The notes beneath the pieces are model-generated. The model was not told the DNA's origin. It saw only the letters and a program-made list of their open reading frames with translations, and did no database searches. From an uncultured Ectothiorhodospiraceae bacterium (GTDB lineage: Bacteria > Pseudomonadota > Gammaproteobacteria > S012-40), in contig CALZJE010000020.1 of NCBI GenBank assembly GCA_945787715.1, positions 1-48,211 of the forward strand: a stretch of 48,211 bases of DNA, given 5' to 3'. A program made the position numbers and the translations under genes. Below are positions 7,548 through 17,100 of this stretch, piece after piece (position 1 is the stretch's first letter; each line of letters opens with the position of its first letter).

Positions 7548-9125
7548 TTAGATATTATCATTTTTATCGTCGGAATCAGAGATATCATCTTCGTCTTTAT
7601 CATTATCATCATGTTCAGGCTCTTCATGATCCTCATCATCTTCATGCTGATCCGAACCACCGATATAAACACTATCATCAGTTTCAGCATCGCCTTCACT
7701 TGCTGTGAATACATTATCAGTAAAAGAACCCTTTAGTTCTGCTTTCATCCCAACTTCAGGGGTAAACTCACCAGCAGACGAATAATCAACTGTTACGCCA
7801 GCAACTACCGTCGTCAGAGCAAGCATATCAACAGATTCGATTTTACCTTCAAGTTTCTCTTCTTTACCCTCTTTAAAAGTTTTTCGCTTAGCTTTCGTTG
7901 CTGTCAGCCCACCTGACGCATTTTTAAAAGCCTTAATTTTAATCCAATCGCCAACAACTAAATCATCAACGCCGAATTTATATTTTACTAGTTCACTTTT
8001 GTCCACATCGTCTCGGTCATCTTCTACCATCGTTGAGTTATTCAAGGTAACTGTTAATCCAAACAATTTAATTGTGTTATTGATAATATCTGTTGCTTCT
8101 ATTTTACCAGTCATTTTGATATCACCACTTGGTTTAAAAATCAGTTTTTCCGCAACTAAGTTTCCATCGACATCCACATTACCTTTCACTTTAACTTTCA
8201 AACCATTCGTTAAAGTTGAGACATCACCATGAACAATACGAGTTGTTGTCTCAAGTAACACTGTTGATCCATTCACTTCAATTTCTGTGCTACTAATAAC
8301 ATTAGTAATGACACCTTGAACTTCGACTTCTTCGTCATCTTCTTCATATTTGTGTTTTTTCTTGCCACTATTTTTTAATTCGATTTTAGTCGCTACCAGC
8401 TCTTTTGCATCGTTAAGTTCGGTGTCGCTTTTAACTTCCAATAATAAACCTTCGGCTATCATATCTACTGTCATATCATCAAATTCTGCAGAAGCATAGT
8501 TAACAACCATTTCACCAATCATAAATGTTGTATCAGTAATAGGAAGTGAAACCCGACCTTTCATTTCAATATCATCGCCATCAGAAAGTAAAGGTTTTTT
8601 AACTTCTAAACGAGTCGCCCAGACACTCCCATCACCTGAAGAATAACCACTAACCTCTATGATATTATCATTGGCAATTTCTGCCATTGACGTTACTGAA
8701 TCAACAGCGCTTTCAAACACTGTGTCTTCGTCTGTATGAATGGTCAAACCCATAATATTGAAAGTTCCATCTGTTCCATAATTGGAGTTATCAATGACTA
8801 TGCCTTCCACTTCATTTTCGAATTCAACGGCGACGGCATTACCTGTCCCATCAGCTGCAGCATCGCCCGACAAAGTGACGACCATTCCCAGTTTTAATAA
8901 GGACTCATCACCGGCAACGCCATCGACAACGAAACTCGCTTGATCTGTCTCATACTCCACACCATTGATAAAAATACTGCCGAATCCAGTAATTACGCCC
9001 GTTGATGACTTGTTGATAACTGTAGAATCGTTTGTTGTGCTTTTATCTTCATTGCACGCGGATAGACCCAAAGATGCGATTACTGCAAGTGCGAGTGTAG
9101 ATTTTTTCAAAATGGCTTTCATCAT
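7548..9125 (-). CDS. Lipoprotein A: DUF5666-like repeat protein, six modules
   Basis: Predicted 525-residue lipoprotein and first gene of the cassette. The signal peptide ends in the lipobox LSAC. The first two codons are both ATG; AGGAG is four bases from the first and seven from the second, so initiation at 9122 is more likely. About six repeats of roughly 70 residues follow the same plan as lipoprotein B, with RDDVD in module 5. The C-terminal 45 residues are almost all Asp, Glu, His and Asn, suggesting binding of divalent cations or simply strong surface charge. Two palindromic operators and a TATAAT box lie just upstream, so it is probably the most strongly controlled member. It shares no catalytic motif that I recognise; the function is unknown. 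Confidence 0.77.
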   Translation of the reverse strand: MMKAILKKSTLALAVIASLGLSACNEDKSTTNDSTVINKSSTGVITGFGSIFINGVEYETDQASFVVDGVAGDESLLKLGMVVTLSGDAAADGTGNAVAVEFENEVEGIVIDNSNYGTDGTFNIMGLTIHTDEDTVFESAVDSVTSMAEIANDNIIEVSGYSSGDGSVWATRLEVKKPLLSDGDDIEMKGRVSLPITDTTFMIGEMVVNYASAEFDDMTVDMIAEGLLLEVKSDTELNDAKELVATKIELKNSGKKKHKYEEDDEEVEVQGVITNVISSTEIEVNGSTVLLETTTRIVHGDVSTLTNGLKVKVKGNVDVDGNLVAEKLIFKPSGDIKMTGKIEATDIINNTIKLFGLTVTLNNSTMVEDDRDDVDKSELVKYKFGVDDLVVGDWIKIKAFKNASGGLTATKAKRKTFKEGKEEKLEGKIESVDMLALTTVVAGVTVDYSSAGEFTPEVGMKAELKGSFTDNVFTASEGDAETDDSVYIGGSDQHEDDEDHEEPEHDDNDKDEDDISDSDDKNDNI

Positions 9126-9178
9126 AGTGCTCCTATTGAGAGTTTTTAACCAATCGTTGTCTCTGTATCGCTCACCAT

Positions 9179-9198
9179 ATTGGGATCTTTATCCCAAT
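9179..9198. promoter_or_regulatory. Palindromic operator, proximal copy
   Basis: ATTGGGA-N6-TCCCAAT, perfect half-sites. It overlaps the last two bases of the TATAAT box (9197-9202) and the expected transcription start of lipoprotein A, so a bound dimer would block transcription. The same palindrome recurs 73 bp upstream. Confidence 0.75.
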
Positions 9199-9202
9199 TA
9201 TA
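9197..9202 (-). promoter_or_regulatory. -10 box of the lipoprotein A cassette
   Basis: A perfect TATAAT on the minus strand, 72-77 bases before the start codon at 9125. I see no good TTGACA at the usual distance, so it may need an activator or depend on other contacts. Confidence 0.5.
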
Positions 9203-9251
9203 CGCAATATTTGTTTAATGAGACACTGATTACAGTTTAATTCTACCTAGG

Positions 9252-9271
9252 ATTGGGAATATTTTCCCAAT
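9252..9271. promoter_or_regulatory. Palindromic operator, distal copy
   Basis: Second ATTGGGA-N6-TCCCAAT, with the same half-sites and spacer length as the proximal copy but a different spacer sequence. The arms extend by one more pair to GATTGGGAA/TTCCCAATC. Centre-to-centre distance is 73 bp, close to seven helical turns. Confidence 0.75.
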
Positions 9272-9588
9272 CTCAATGACGAAATTATAGTACTAACCTC
9301 TAATAAATTAAAAGCGGTTTCGTATAAAAACGAGATCTAATAGGCGTTTTTTTTAGCAAATGAAATATTTACCTATATTAAACATATAGTTAAGTCTTTA
9401 TTGAAAACTATGGGATTTTGAGAGATGGCATCACCGCAGATACCTCTTAGCAGTATTTTGTAAAGATCGTCAGGAATATCTAGCAGGAGTTTGTGTGTTC
9501 TAAAAGAGGTGTAATCATTAATCGGTAGATATGCAGGAATGCTTGTCTGATCTGAATAACACGCTCATCCCCATTTATCCTCTTATCT
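9272..9588. other. Intergenic region upstream of the lipoprotein cassette
   Basis: Between the distal operator and the DUF1566 gene on its right I see no coding potential and no strong further structure, except the possible terminator at 9589-9621. Confidence 0.5.
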
Positions 9589-9621
9589 AAAAAAAAACCA
9601 CGGTAACTCATATGAATGAGT
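9589..9621 (-). terminator. Possible terminator of the small DUF1566 gene
   Basis: Stem ACTCAT (9606-9611) with ATGAGT (9616-9621) and a 4-base loop, followed after about eight bases on the minus strand by a run of nine T. The stem is short and the spacing to the T-run is loose. Confidence 0.4.
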
Positions 9622-9644
9622 GAGTATCGGGGAGGCAAGAGTTG

Positions 9645-10187
9645 CTAGGGTGTTACACTGCGCACTAACCGAACCAAATTGCCCTGGTAACGGCTAATAT
9701 CGCTCAAACTGCCACCAAAACTGACGAACCAGGCATTGTTCGAATTATTGACGTGAGGTGTGGAAGACCAATGCCAAACATAATTCGTATTCGGAAAATA
9801 ATTCAAATTGATCGCAGGATCATTACAAGTTTCATCCACAAGCGAAAATAACTCTTTAACATTGGGCAGTCGCCAATCAAAATGATTCGCAAAACCTGTT
9901 GTCGCATTTAAGTCAACAACGTATAGCAGAGCTCCCCCCCAACTGTATTTTTCCAAAGCCCCAGTAGCACAATTGCTACCCGTCCGACCAGCCGAACATT
10001 GTTGCCACATCAATCCTGTGTATAGATCCGTCACAGTTCCATTGGCGTTGTCAATGTATCGACTATCTGGCGCAGCACGGGGAATAGCACTATTACAGGT
10101 TTGCGCCCAGATATGAATACTCGGAAACAGCATCAGCAATAAACCAGCAAATAATTGCTGCAGCCAAGTCACACCTGTACTATTCAT
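9645..10187 (-). CDS. Secreted DUF1566 (Lcl-C) protein
   Basis: A 180-residue protein with a signal peptide that probably ends after IHIWA (about residue 28), followed directly by a single DUF1566/Lcl C-terminal domain. Typical pieces are visible: GTVTDLYTGLMWQQC, the Trp-rich DWRLPNVKELFSLVD, FPNTNYVWHWSSTP, and the closing NLVRLVRS. The family is found on bacterial surface proteins, including the C-terminal domain of the Legionella collagen-like adhesin, and may bind glycans. Four Cys residues suggest disulfides. GGAG lies seven bases before the ATG. It follows the large DUF1566 lipoprotein by 116 bp on the same strand and may be co-transcribed. Function unknown beyond probable surface binding. 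Confidence 0.82.
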   Translation of the reverse strand: MNSTGVTWLQQLFAGLLLMLFPSIHIWAQTCNSAIPRAAPDSRYIDNANGTVTDLYTGLMWQQCSAGRTGSNCATGALEKYSWGGALLYVVDLNATTGFANHFDWRLPNVKELFSLVDETCNDPAINLNYFPNTNYVWHWSSTPHVNNSNNAWFVSFGGSLSDISRYQGNLVRLVRSVTP

Positions 10188-10303
10188 TCCACCACTCCAT
10201 TAAAAAACCTCTTGTTAAAATATAGTTCGAATTCATCTTGGTCCATAACAACAATGTCACTGTGAAGCATATGGATGTGTAAGTATCCCATAAGTCACAA
10301 CGC

Positions 10304-13300
10304 CTAGGGAACCCCGCTACGCACTAAGCGAATATAATTGTTGTTAGCATGATTACTGATGTGAATATTGCCATCACTAAAGTTAACAACCCTAGCGTAG
10401 CTCACAGGATTGCCATCCATCGAGATTGACCAATAACCACTGCTAATTGTTTTTGGAAAATAATTTGTATCAACTGAGGGAGAGTATTTATTATAGTTCA
10501 TAATACTCAGCAATTCTCCTCGGGTAGGCATGCGCCAGTCATTAATCCCGCAATAACCGGCCTGATTTACCCTTTGAACAAAACTTTCAGTATTGCAAAA
10601 GCTAGCAGGATTATTAACATCATAGCCATCACAGATCGCACCATCATCATCGGCATAGCCAGCTATGCCACCGTTGGTGTTAGGATTGGTATCGTACCAA
10701 TTATAGCGATCATCGCTATCATGCAAACCTTCATCGGCCGCAACACTATTACCCCCTTGTTTTACCTCCCAAAGCAACCCTGTCACATTATCTTTAACAC
10801 AAAACCATTCGGTGGCATCTGCCGACAGAGAATTGCCATTGGCATCAAGCTTGGTAAAGTTAAAACCACTATGACCGTCGATGTTATCATTTTGAGCAAT
10901 GTTACTATCACGACCTTGGCTACAATCTTGTTGGTTAACGGCTACGCCATTACAATTGCCAATAGGACTATTACCATATGGAGAGTAACCACCGAAAGTG
11001 ATGCCTGTATCATTAAGTGGTTTCGATGGAACAATCATCACTCGTACCGATTTTTCTACGCTCGGGGTAGATTCTAAATTGTTCGCTAATGCAGTGATAA
11101 CAAAATGATAATCTACCCAGAGTTTTAAATCGGACAATACTAATCCGCTGCTTTGATCAAGTAGCATTGTACCATCCATTGCGCTATAGTTATCCGGTGT
11201 TACCCCACTTTGCTGAGCGTAATAGACATTATATGAAGTTGCACCGGAGACATCCGCCCAGTTTAGGGTAACTTGGGCATTACCATTTAGCAAAGAGAGT
11301 GCAGGTGCGAATGGCACATCGTCGTTTCGAATAGTGACAAGACTTTGCCCATCACTAATTGTTGCGCCAACAACATTACTCAAATTAATTATAAACTGTT
11401 CATCGTTTTCAACAATGACATCATCTTTGATGTTATAAATAATAATATCGCTGGAAACCCCAGGAGTAAATCTTAAGGTGCCACTCTTTGCCTCGTAATC
11501 ATTTCCATCAATGGCACTATTATTTTCTGTGACATAATCAACCTGAACCATAAAATCACTAGCTTTACTCAGCTTAACGCTTACAGCGGCTATCGTATCC
11601 GATTCATTAACGGTCACATCTTCAAGGCTCAAGCTCGGTAGATCGTTGTTGTCGATTATGGTTACTTGTATATTTGTTTTATCTAAAATGGCTCCCTGAA
11701 TGTTGCTCAGATTTATTAATAATGTTTCATCTGTTTCGTAGATTTCGTCGTCGTTGATCTTTAGCGTAATAGTTTTTTCAGTTTCACCTACATTAAACAC
11801 AATGTTTCCAGTCTTCGCTTCATAGTCATTGACGCCATCCTCATTTGCTTCGGTTGCAGTACCATTTGCGGTAGCATAATCGAATGTTATTGGTGATGCG
11901 CTGGCTGAGTTTAGAGAAATAGTCATTGTGAGGTTTGTGTTTTCCTCATCAACACTAACATCTTCCATACTGACTTTAGTTAATGCTGTGGAAAAGCGTG
12001 AAGTAAACACGGCTGCTAGTGATTCACCACTTACATCTTTTATATCGGTTCGGAGTTCGATGCGGTACAACTCATTGCTTAACCAAGTATTGATTGGGCT
12101 GAAGCTAGCTGTTTTAGTGCTTTGATCATAAGTTACTGTACCACTTACTGGACTACCATCAGGATGCGAGACACGAAAGGTGTCAACATTTATACTAATT
12201 ACGTCCATATCTATGTCAAAAGTGACATCGATTTTATTCAAAGTGATGTCTACATCTTTCTGCTCACTCCCCGGAGAGGTGGCTAATACTTTGGGGCCCG
12301 CAACCAGAGGCTCATTATCAATAATTGCAATAGCAACGGTACTTTGACTACCTAATGTGGCACCTGTGACACTACTGAGTACCACCGTAAAGGATTCAGT
12401 GTTTGGCCCTTCATGCAGACTGTCGTCGTTGATTTTCACATCGAAACTCAGCTGCTTGCTGCCAGCAGGTAACGTTATCAATTGATTATTTAAAGTCGCA
12501 TAATCATCGAGTGATGCTGTGCCGGGCACAGTATTAATACTCACGGCAATGTTGTTTTGTGTATCAGCTTTATCCAATTTTAAACTGAGCGTGGCAACCC
12601 CATCCTCTTCCGATACGGATACATTTGTTTGGGAAAAATTAATCTCCGGTAATACCTCATCAATATTAAGCACAGCTACCTGTAGTGACTGCTGAGCTAT
12701 GTTACTACCGTCGCTAACCTCAATATCGAGTTGATAAATATTATCTGTATTGCTATCTTCAGGGATTAGATAATCTGGTGGGTTGTTAAACAGCAATGCA
12801 CCGTTATTACTATTTATTGTAAACAAACTCGCATCAGGTCCACCAACAATACTAAAAGTTAAATTCTCACTATCTACATCTGTTGCGGTTATGACAGTGA
12901 TTGCACCGCTATTTTCAGAGATGCTAAACTCAGAAGACGATGTAATCACGGGCGCTCGATTTTCAATGACATCTTCGTTAACCATAGCAACACTAACATT
13001 TGAAAACGCACTAATTTGCTCATCTCTATTTGCAACAACCCAATAATAATAATTCTGATTGGGTATCAGAGCATTGTCTTCATAAGGTGATGAAACATTT
13101 TCAACAATTATTGCCGTATCAATATCAAAAACATCACTCATGTTTCGATAAAGTGTATAGCTATCTACCGCTTCAACGACATCCCAACTAATCTTTATCG
13201 AATTTTTATTGTTAACTTCGCTGGTAAAATTAACGGGTATTTTAGGGGGCACGGTGAATGTTAATGTTTTAGAATCTGGACTTTCATTGTTTGACCAATT

Positions 13301-13624
13301 TGATTTTATTCTAACGAAGTATTGCTGACCATTGTCATCAGCAGTGATGATATGGGGTGGTCTATCTAAGGTGATTTTTGTTGTTTCATTAGCATCAAAT
13401 AGCTCTGATGTAGATAAATACAAGGTGTAGTTTTCTACACCACTTTGTTCATTCCAGTTCAATATCAGCTGATGCTTATTATTTCGTTCCAAGAATATTT
13501 TAGGTGCACTTGACGGTGCCTGCTGCGTGGGGTGAGTATTTTCGACATCGCCAACCGCGCCAGTACCGCAGGCTTGCAATTGAACGACACTCATTAGAAC
13601 GATGATTAGTTTTAATATATGCAT
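10304..13624 (-). CDS. Large multidomain lipoprotein: Fn3, cadherin-like, Calx-beta, DUF1566
   Basis: Starting at 13624 gives a 1106-residue lipoprotein with signal MHILKLIIVLMSVVQLQAC (lipobox LQAC) and a GAGAG site; the frame is open 26 codons further to 13702, but those starts give no signal peptide. Order, roughly: two fibronectin type III modules (40-215), one cadherin-like module (220-325, with ATDVDSENLTFSI), a Calx-beta (330-440), an Ig-like Big_5 type module (445-545), two Calx-beta modules (550-775), a further Fn3 (775-870) and a C-terminal DUF1566 domain (about 900-1106) ending NYIRLVRSGVP. Calx-beta and cadherin modules usually bind calcium. It is presumably an outer-membrane or surface adhesin. 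Its DUF1566 end is related to the next gene and its plan to the partial gene at the right edge of the window. Confidence 0.85.
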   Translation of the reverse strand: MHILKLIIVLMSVVQLQACGTGAVGDVENTHPTQQAPSSAPKIFLERNNKHQLILNWNEQSGVENYTLYLSTSELFDANETTKITLDRPPHIITADDNGQQYFVRIKSNWSNNESPDSKTLTFTVPPKIPVNFTSEVNNKNSIKISWDVVEAVDSYTLYRNMSDVFDIDTAIIVENVSSPYEDNALIPNQNYYYWVVANRDEQISAFSNVSVAMVNEDVIENRAPVITSSSEFSISENSGAITVITATDVDSENLTFSIVGGPDASLFTINSNNGALLFNNPPDYLIPEDSNTDNIYQLDIEVSDGSNIAQQSLQVAVLNIDEVLPEINFSQTNVSVSEEDGVATLSLKLDKADTQNNIAVSINTVPGTASLDDYATLNNQLITLPAGSKQLSFDVKINDDSLHEGPNTESFTVVLSSVTGATLGSQSTVAIAIIDNEPLVAGPKVLATSPGSEQKDVDITLNKIDVTFDIDMDVISINVDTFRVSHPDGSPVSGTVTYDQSTKTASFSPINTWLSNELYRIELRTDIKDVSGESLAAVFTSRFSTALTKVSMEDVSVDEENTNLTMTISLNSASASPITFDYATANGTATEANEDGVNDYEAKTGNIVFNVGETEKTITLKINDDEIYETDETLLINLSNIQGAILDKTNIQVTIIDNNDLPSLSLEDVTVNESDTIAAVSVKLSKASDFMVQVDYVTENNSAIDGNDYEAKSGTLRFTPGVSSDIIIYNIKDDVIVENDEQFIINLSNVVGATISDGQSLVTIRNDDVPFAPALSLLNGNAQVTLNWADVSGATSYNVYYAQQSGVTPDNYSAMDGTMLLDQSSGLVLSDLKLWVDYHFVITALANNLESTPSVEKSVRVMIVPSKPLNDTGITFGGYSPYGNSPIGNCNGVAVNQQDCSQGRDSNIAQNDNIDGHSGFNFTKLDANGNSLSADATEWFCVKDNVTGLLWEVKQGGNSVAADEGLHDSDDRYNWYDTNPNTNGGIAGYADDDGAICDGYDVNNPASFCNTESFVQRVNQAGYCGINDWRMPTRGELLSIMNYNKYSPSVDTNYFPKTISSGYWSISMDGNPVSYARVVNFSDGNIHISNHANNNYIRLVRSGVP

Positions 13625-14104
13625 TTTTCTCTCGTATAAAGTTTCGTTCATCCTAGAAAACGCAGTTGGATGTAAAATAGAACGTAGAATATTGTTTTTC
13701 ATATAGCTAGGCGAAACAAGAGGCTGCGTTACGCCCCTAAGGAAGTGCCCTTGGGGTATATTTCATGGATCAATTGCTTTTTCTAGGTTCATCAAGTGAT
13801 GACTTAATGACCACACAGAGGTACTCATGGGTTTCAAATTGCGCATATTATATACTCAACCTCCCCCCAAAGTCTGAGTATTATTGATCGAAACTATTAA
13901 TTGACTGTTATTTATTCGCTGCCGTAAAAATTAGTATACGTTTATAGGTTTTCAATCGCCATTTTAGCAAGGCATGAGGAAGGCGAATAGTGCACTATTC
14001 AACTGACGAACAACACAGCTAAAATGAGTGAGTGGAAAGTCAGAAATGTGAAGTAATTTTTGAGGCAGACCTTAGGCCATTCACCGTTTAGCTATTTTTT
14101 ATTA
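13625..14104. other. Intergenic region with hairpin and dispersed-repeat-like palindrome
   Basis: About 480 bp without a supported gene. It contains a bulged hairpin 13734-13756 (CCCCTAAGG with CCTTGGGG) in the leader of the DUF1566 lipoprotein and the nested palindrome 13960-14026 listed separately. I see no coding sequence. Confidence 0.5.
13960..14026. repeat. 67-bp nested palindromic intergenic element
   Basis: The outer arms CATTTTAGC (13960-13968) and GCTAAAATG (14018-14026) are perfect inverted repeats. The centre holds a perfect 16-bp palindrome, GAATAGTGCACTATTC (13985-14000). The two symmetry axes nearly coincide (about 13993). It lies downstream of the RND pump gene. It resembles dispersed intergenic repeats I have seen in marine gammaproteobacteria, but that is recollection. 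Confidence 0.6.
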
Positions 14105-17100
14105 TTAGATTTGAGATCGCTCAGGAAAACTGTCTTCAAGTAAGGGGGCGTCAGACGCGTCAATCCGATCTTCTGCCCTACCTTCTCCGATACGGAGCAA
14201 ACTTGGCAGGAGAATGAGCGTAAATAGCGTACTGACCAGCATGCCACCAACAATAACCACCGCCAATCCAGAATAAAGTTCAGCACCAGCAGCAATTCGG
14301 ATAAAGCTAGGGAGATATTGAAATCCAACCATCTCTTGAATGGCGGGGTAATTGTTTTTAATGCTGACAAAAATCAACGGCAGCATACCGAAAATACTTG
14401 TCAGTGTAGTCATGAAAATAGGTCGCATTCGCATATTTACCGCTTGCTGCACAGCGAGGCGGCGCGCTAACCCTTCGCGTTCTGCAACACGCGTTTGATG
14501 CACTAATAGAATGGCATTGTTGACAACCAAGCCAAGTAAAATAATGAAACCAATCATGGTTAACAAGTCCATAGATTGATTTGTAATATTAAGAGCAATT
14601 ATACCACCTACCGTTGCCAGTGGAATTGTTAGTAATACCAAACCACTATCTTTAAATGATCGAAAAAGAGCCGCCATTAACAGAAAAAGGATAACGGTGG
14701 CAAGTATAAAACTGTTTATCATACTCTTTTGCGCAACTTCCAATTGCTGTGCAGTTCCTGAATATTGCATGTTTCCGTCTTCAGGCAAAAGCTCCAACAA
14801 TTTAGGCTCAACCTGTTGCTTAAGGATTGTTATACCTTCTTCAATTGACATTCCTGTTGGTAAACCAACAGATAACGTAACAGTACGCCGTCGATCGATA
14901 CGACGAATTTTATCAGGCCCAGCTGTACGCTCTAACGTTACCAATTCCCCCAATGGTACAATACCTGAGTTGGGAGTAGAGATCGGTATGGAAACTAAAT
15001 CTTCAGGATTCTGCCAATTTTCTGCGCGTAAAATCACATCCAAACGTTGGTCCCCATCAAAATAGTCACCCACATAAAGACCTGTGCCCATCGCCCGAAT
15101 AATATTTCCCAGACTTGCCCTATCCAACCCCGCTTCAACAAGTTTTCTCTCGTTAGGAATAAGTCTTAGCTCAGGTTCTGCCATGTCCAATCCTGGTTTT
15201 GGCCTTACACGCACGCCAGGCAAGGCGGCGCTAATTTCGCGAAAGCCCATTTGTGCCGTTAATAACAAGCTTTCCAAGTTGCGGCCCTGAATATTGACAT
15301 CGATATTATTACCGCCCCCACCTCGACCAAATAGAGATGTGCGATAAGCAAACGCAATTGTATCGGGAAATCCGCGTACTACTCCGTTAATAAGAGGAAC
15401 CAGCATATCTGTTTTCGCTGGATCAACTGCACGAACTCCCATAAATGCACCAGCTGGAAATACGACAAAGAAATAATCATTAACCTTGGGTTCTTGATCA
15501 CCATCAATGTACGGCTGCATTCGCTCAGCAATCACAAGCCCCATCTCTTTTTCCAATGTATCCACATTAACGCCAGGAGGCGCTTGCACGAAGGCGAAAA
15601 CTAGATTGCGATTACCAGTCGGTAAATAATCACTAGGGGGCTTAAATTCATAAGCAAGATAGGCAGGTAACGTTAATAAACCAACAATCCAAAAACCGCG
15701 TTTTAATGGAGTGCTTGTTATTGCCATAATAATTCGAGTTAATCCCTTCCACCAATGTGCATGAGGATCTTTTGGGGTATCTCCTTTCAACCATTTTTTT
15801 GCAACTGCTGGTAAGACGCTAATGGCAGTAATAAACGAAAATATGATCGCTACTGATATGGTGAGTGCTAAATCGGCAAAGAGTTGTCCACTCTCTTCTT
15901 TCATAAACACGATGGGTAAAAATATCGCAACAGTGGTAATGGTGGAAGCAAGTAACGCTCCCCAAACCTGCAATGTACCGGATAAAGAAGCTTCTTCACT
16001 ATCCTGACCTTTTTCTCTTAAGCGGGTAATATTTTCTAAAACCACAATGGCAGCATCGAGAACCATACCTACGGCAAATGCTAATCCTGCAAGAGAGATA
16101 ACATTGATAGTCCGGCCAAACATATCAAGCAATATAAATGTGCTAATAATAGAAACAGGAATAGCAAGAGCTACCATTAATGTGGCGCGGAACTTTCGCA
16201 AAAACCACCACAACACACCAATTGCGAGAAAAACACCCAATATCAAATTACTTGCAACCAGATCAATTGAACGATCAATATAAAGCGTTTCATCATAGAC
16301 TTGCTGAATGGATAATCCAGCTCTTTTTAAAGCACCTTCACTCAACTCATCTCGTGCTTCTCGCAAGCCATTCATGACTTGAATGACATTAACTCCGGTT
16401 TCACGATGTGCATTCACCGCCATTGCTGGTTGGCCGTTTTGAATAACAAATCCCGTTCTATCAACCAAACGTGTTTCAATTTTAGCCACATCAATTAATC
16501 GAATGGGTCGCCCGTCACGCCATTCCAACACCATTTGTTCCAGTGCTTTAGTGTCATATTTACCCGCATAACGTATGACATAGCGACGTTTGCCCACATC
16601 AGCACTGCCAGCCGAAACATCTTTATTTTCTCCGACGAGTTTTGCAACAACTGGAAGCTGGATACTTAAGCTCGCCGCTTTGAAGGGATCAAACGTAATC
16701 CGAACTTCCGTTTCACGTCCACCTCTGACTTCAGAGAGGGCAACACCTTGAACACGCTCAAAACGAGTTTGGACAACATCTTCAATATAGTTTTGATAAG
16801 AGGCAATATCTCGCTCATTACCTTCATCGGGCTTAATAATAAACCATGCAATAGCGCGAGAATCTCCCCCAACACTGCTAATAATTGGTTCGTCTGCATC
16901 TTCAGGATAAAATGGAACACGATTAAGTCGATTTAGTACTTCCAGCAACGCACGCTGCATGTCCATTCCCACGACAAACGTTATCGTAACTGATCCCTTA
17001 CCTTGGCTGGCTTCAGAAACAATTTCCGTCATCCCGGGTAAACCACGAAACACCTTTTCTTGTGGTTCAATAATTTCAGACTCTACTTCTCCCGGAGCGG

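Noticed and set aside
7454-7708. His/Leu-rich plus-strand frame opposite the acidic tail of lipoprotein A.
   Set aside because: Shadow of the acidic repeat codons on the other strand.
10574-11077. 167-residue plus-strand frame inside the DUF1566 lipoprotein gene.
   Set aside because: Antisense shadow of the DUF1566 coding sequence, Ile/Thr-rich and without a family match.
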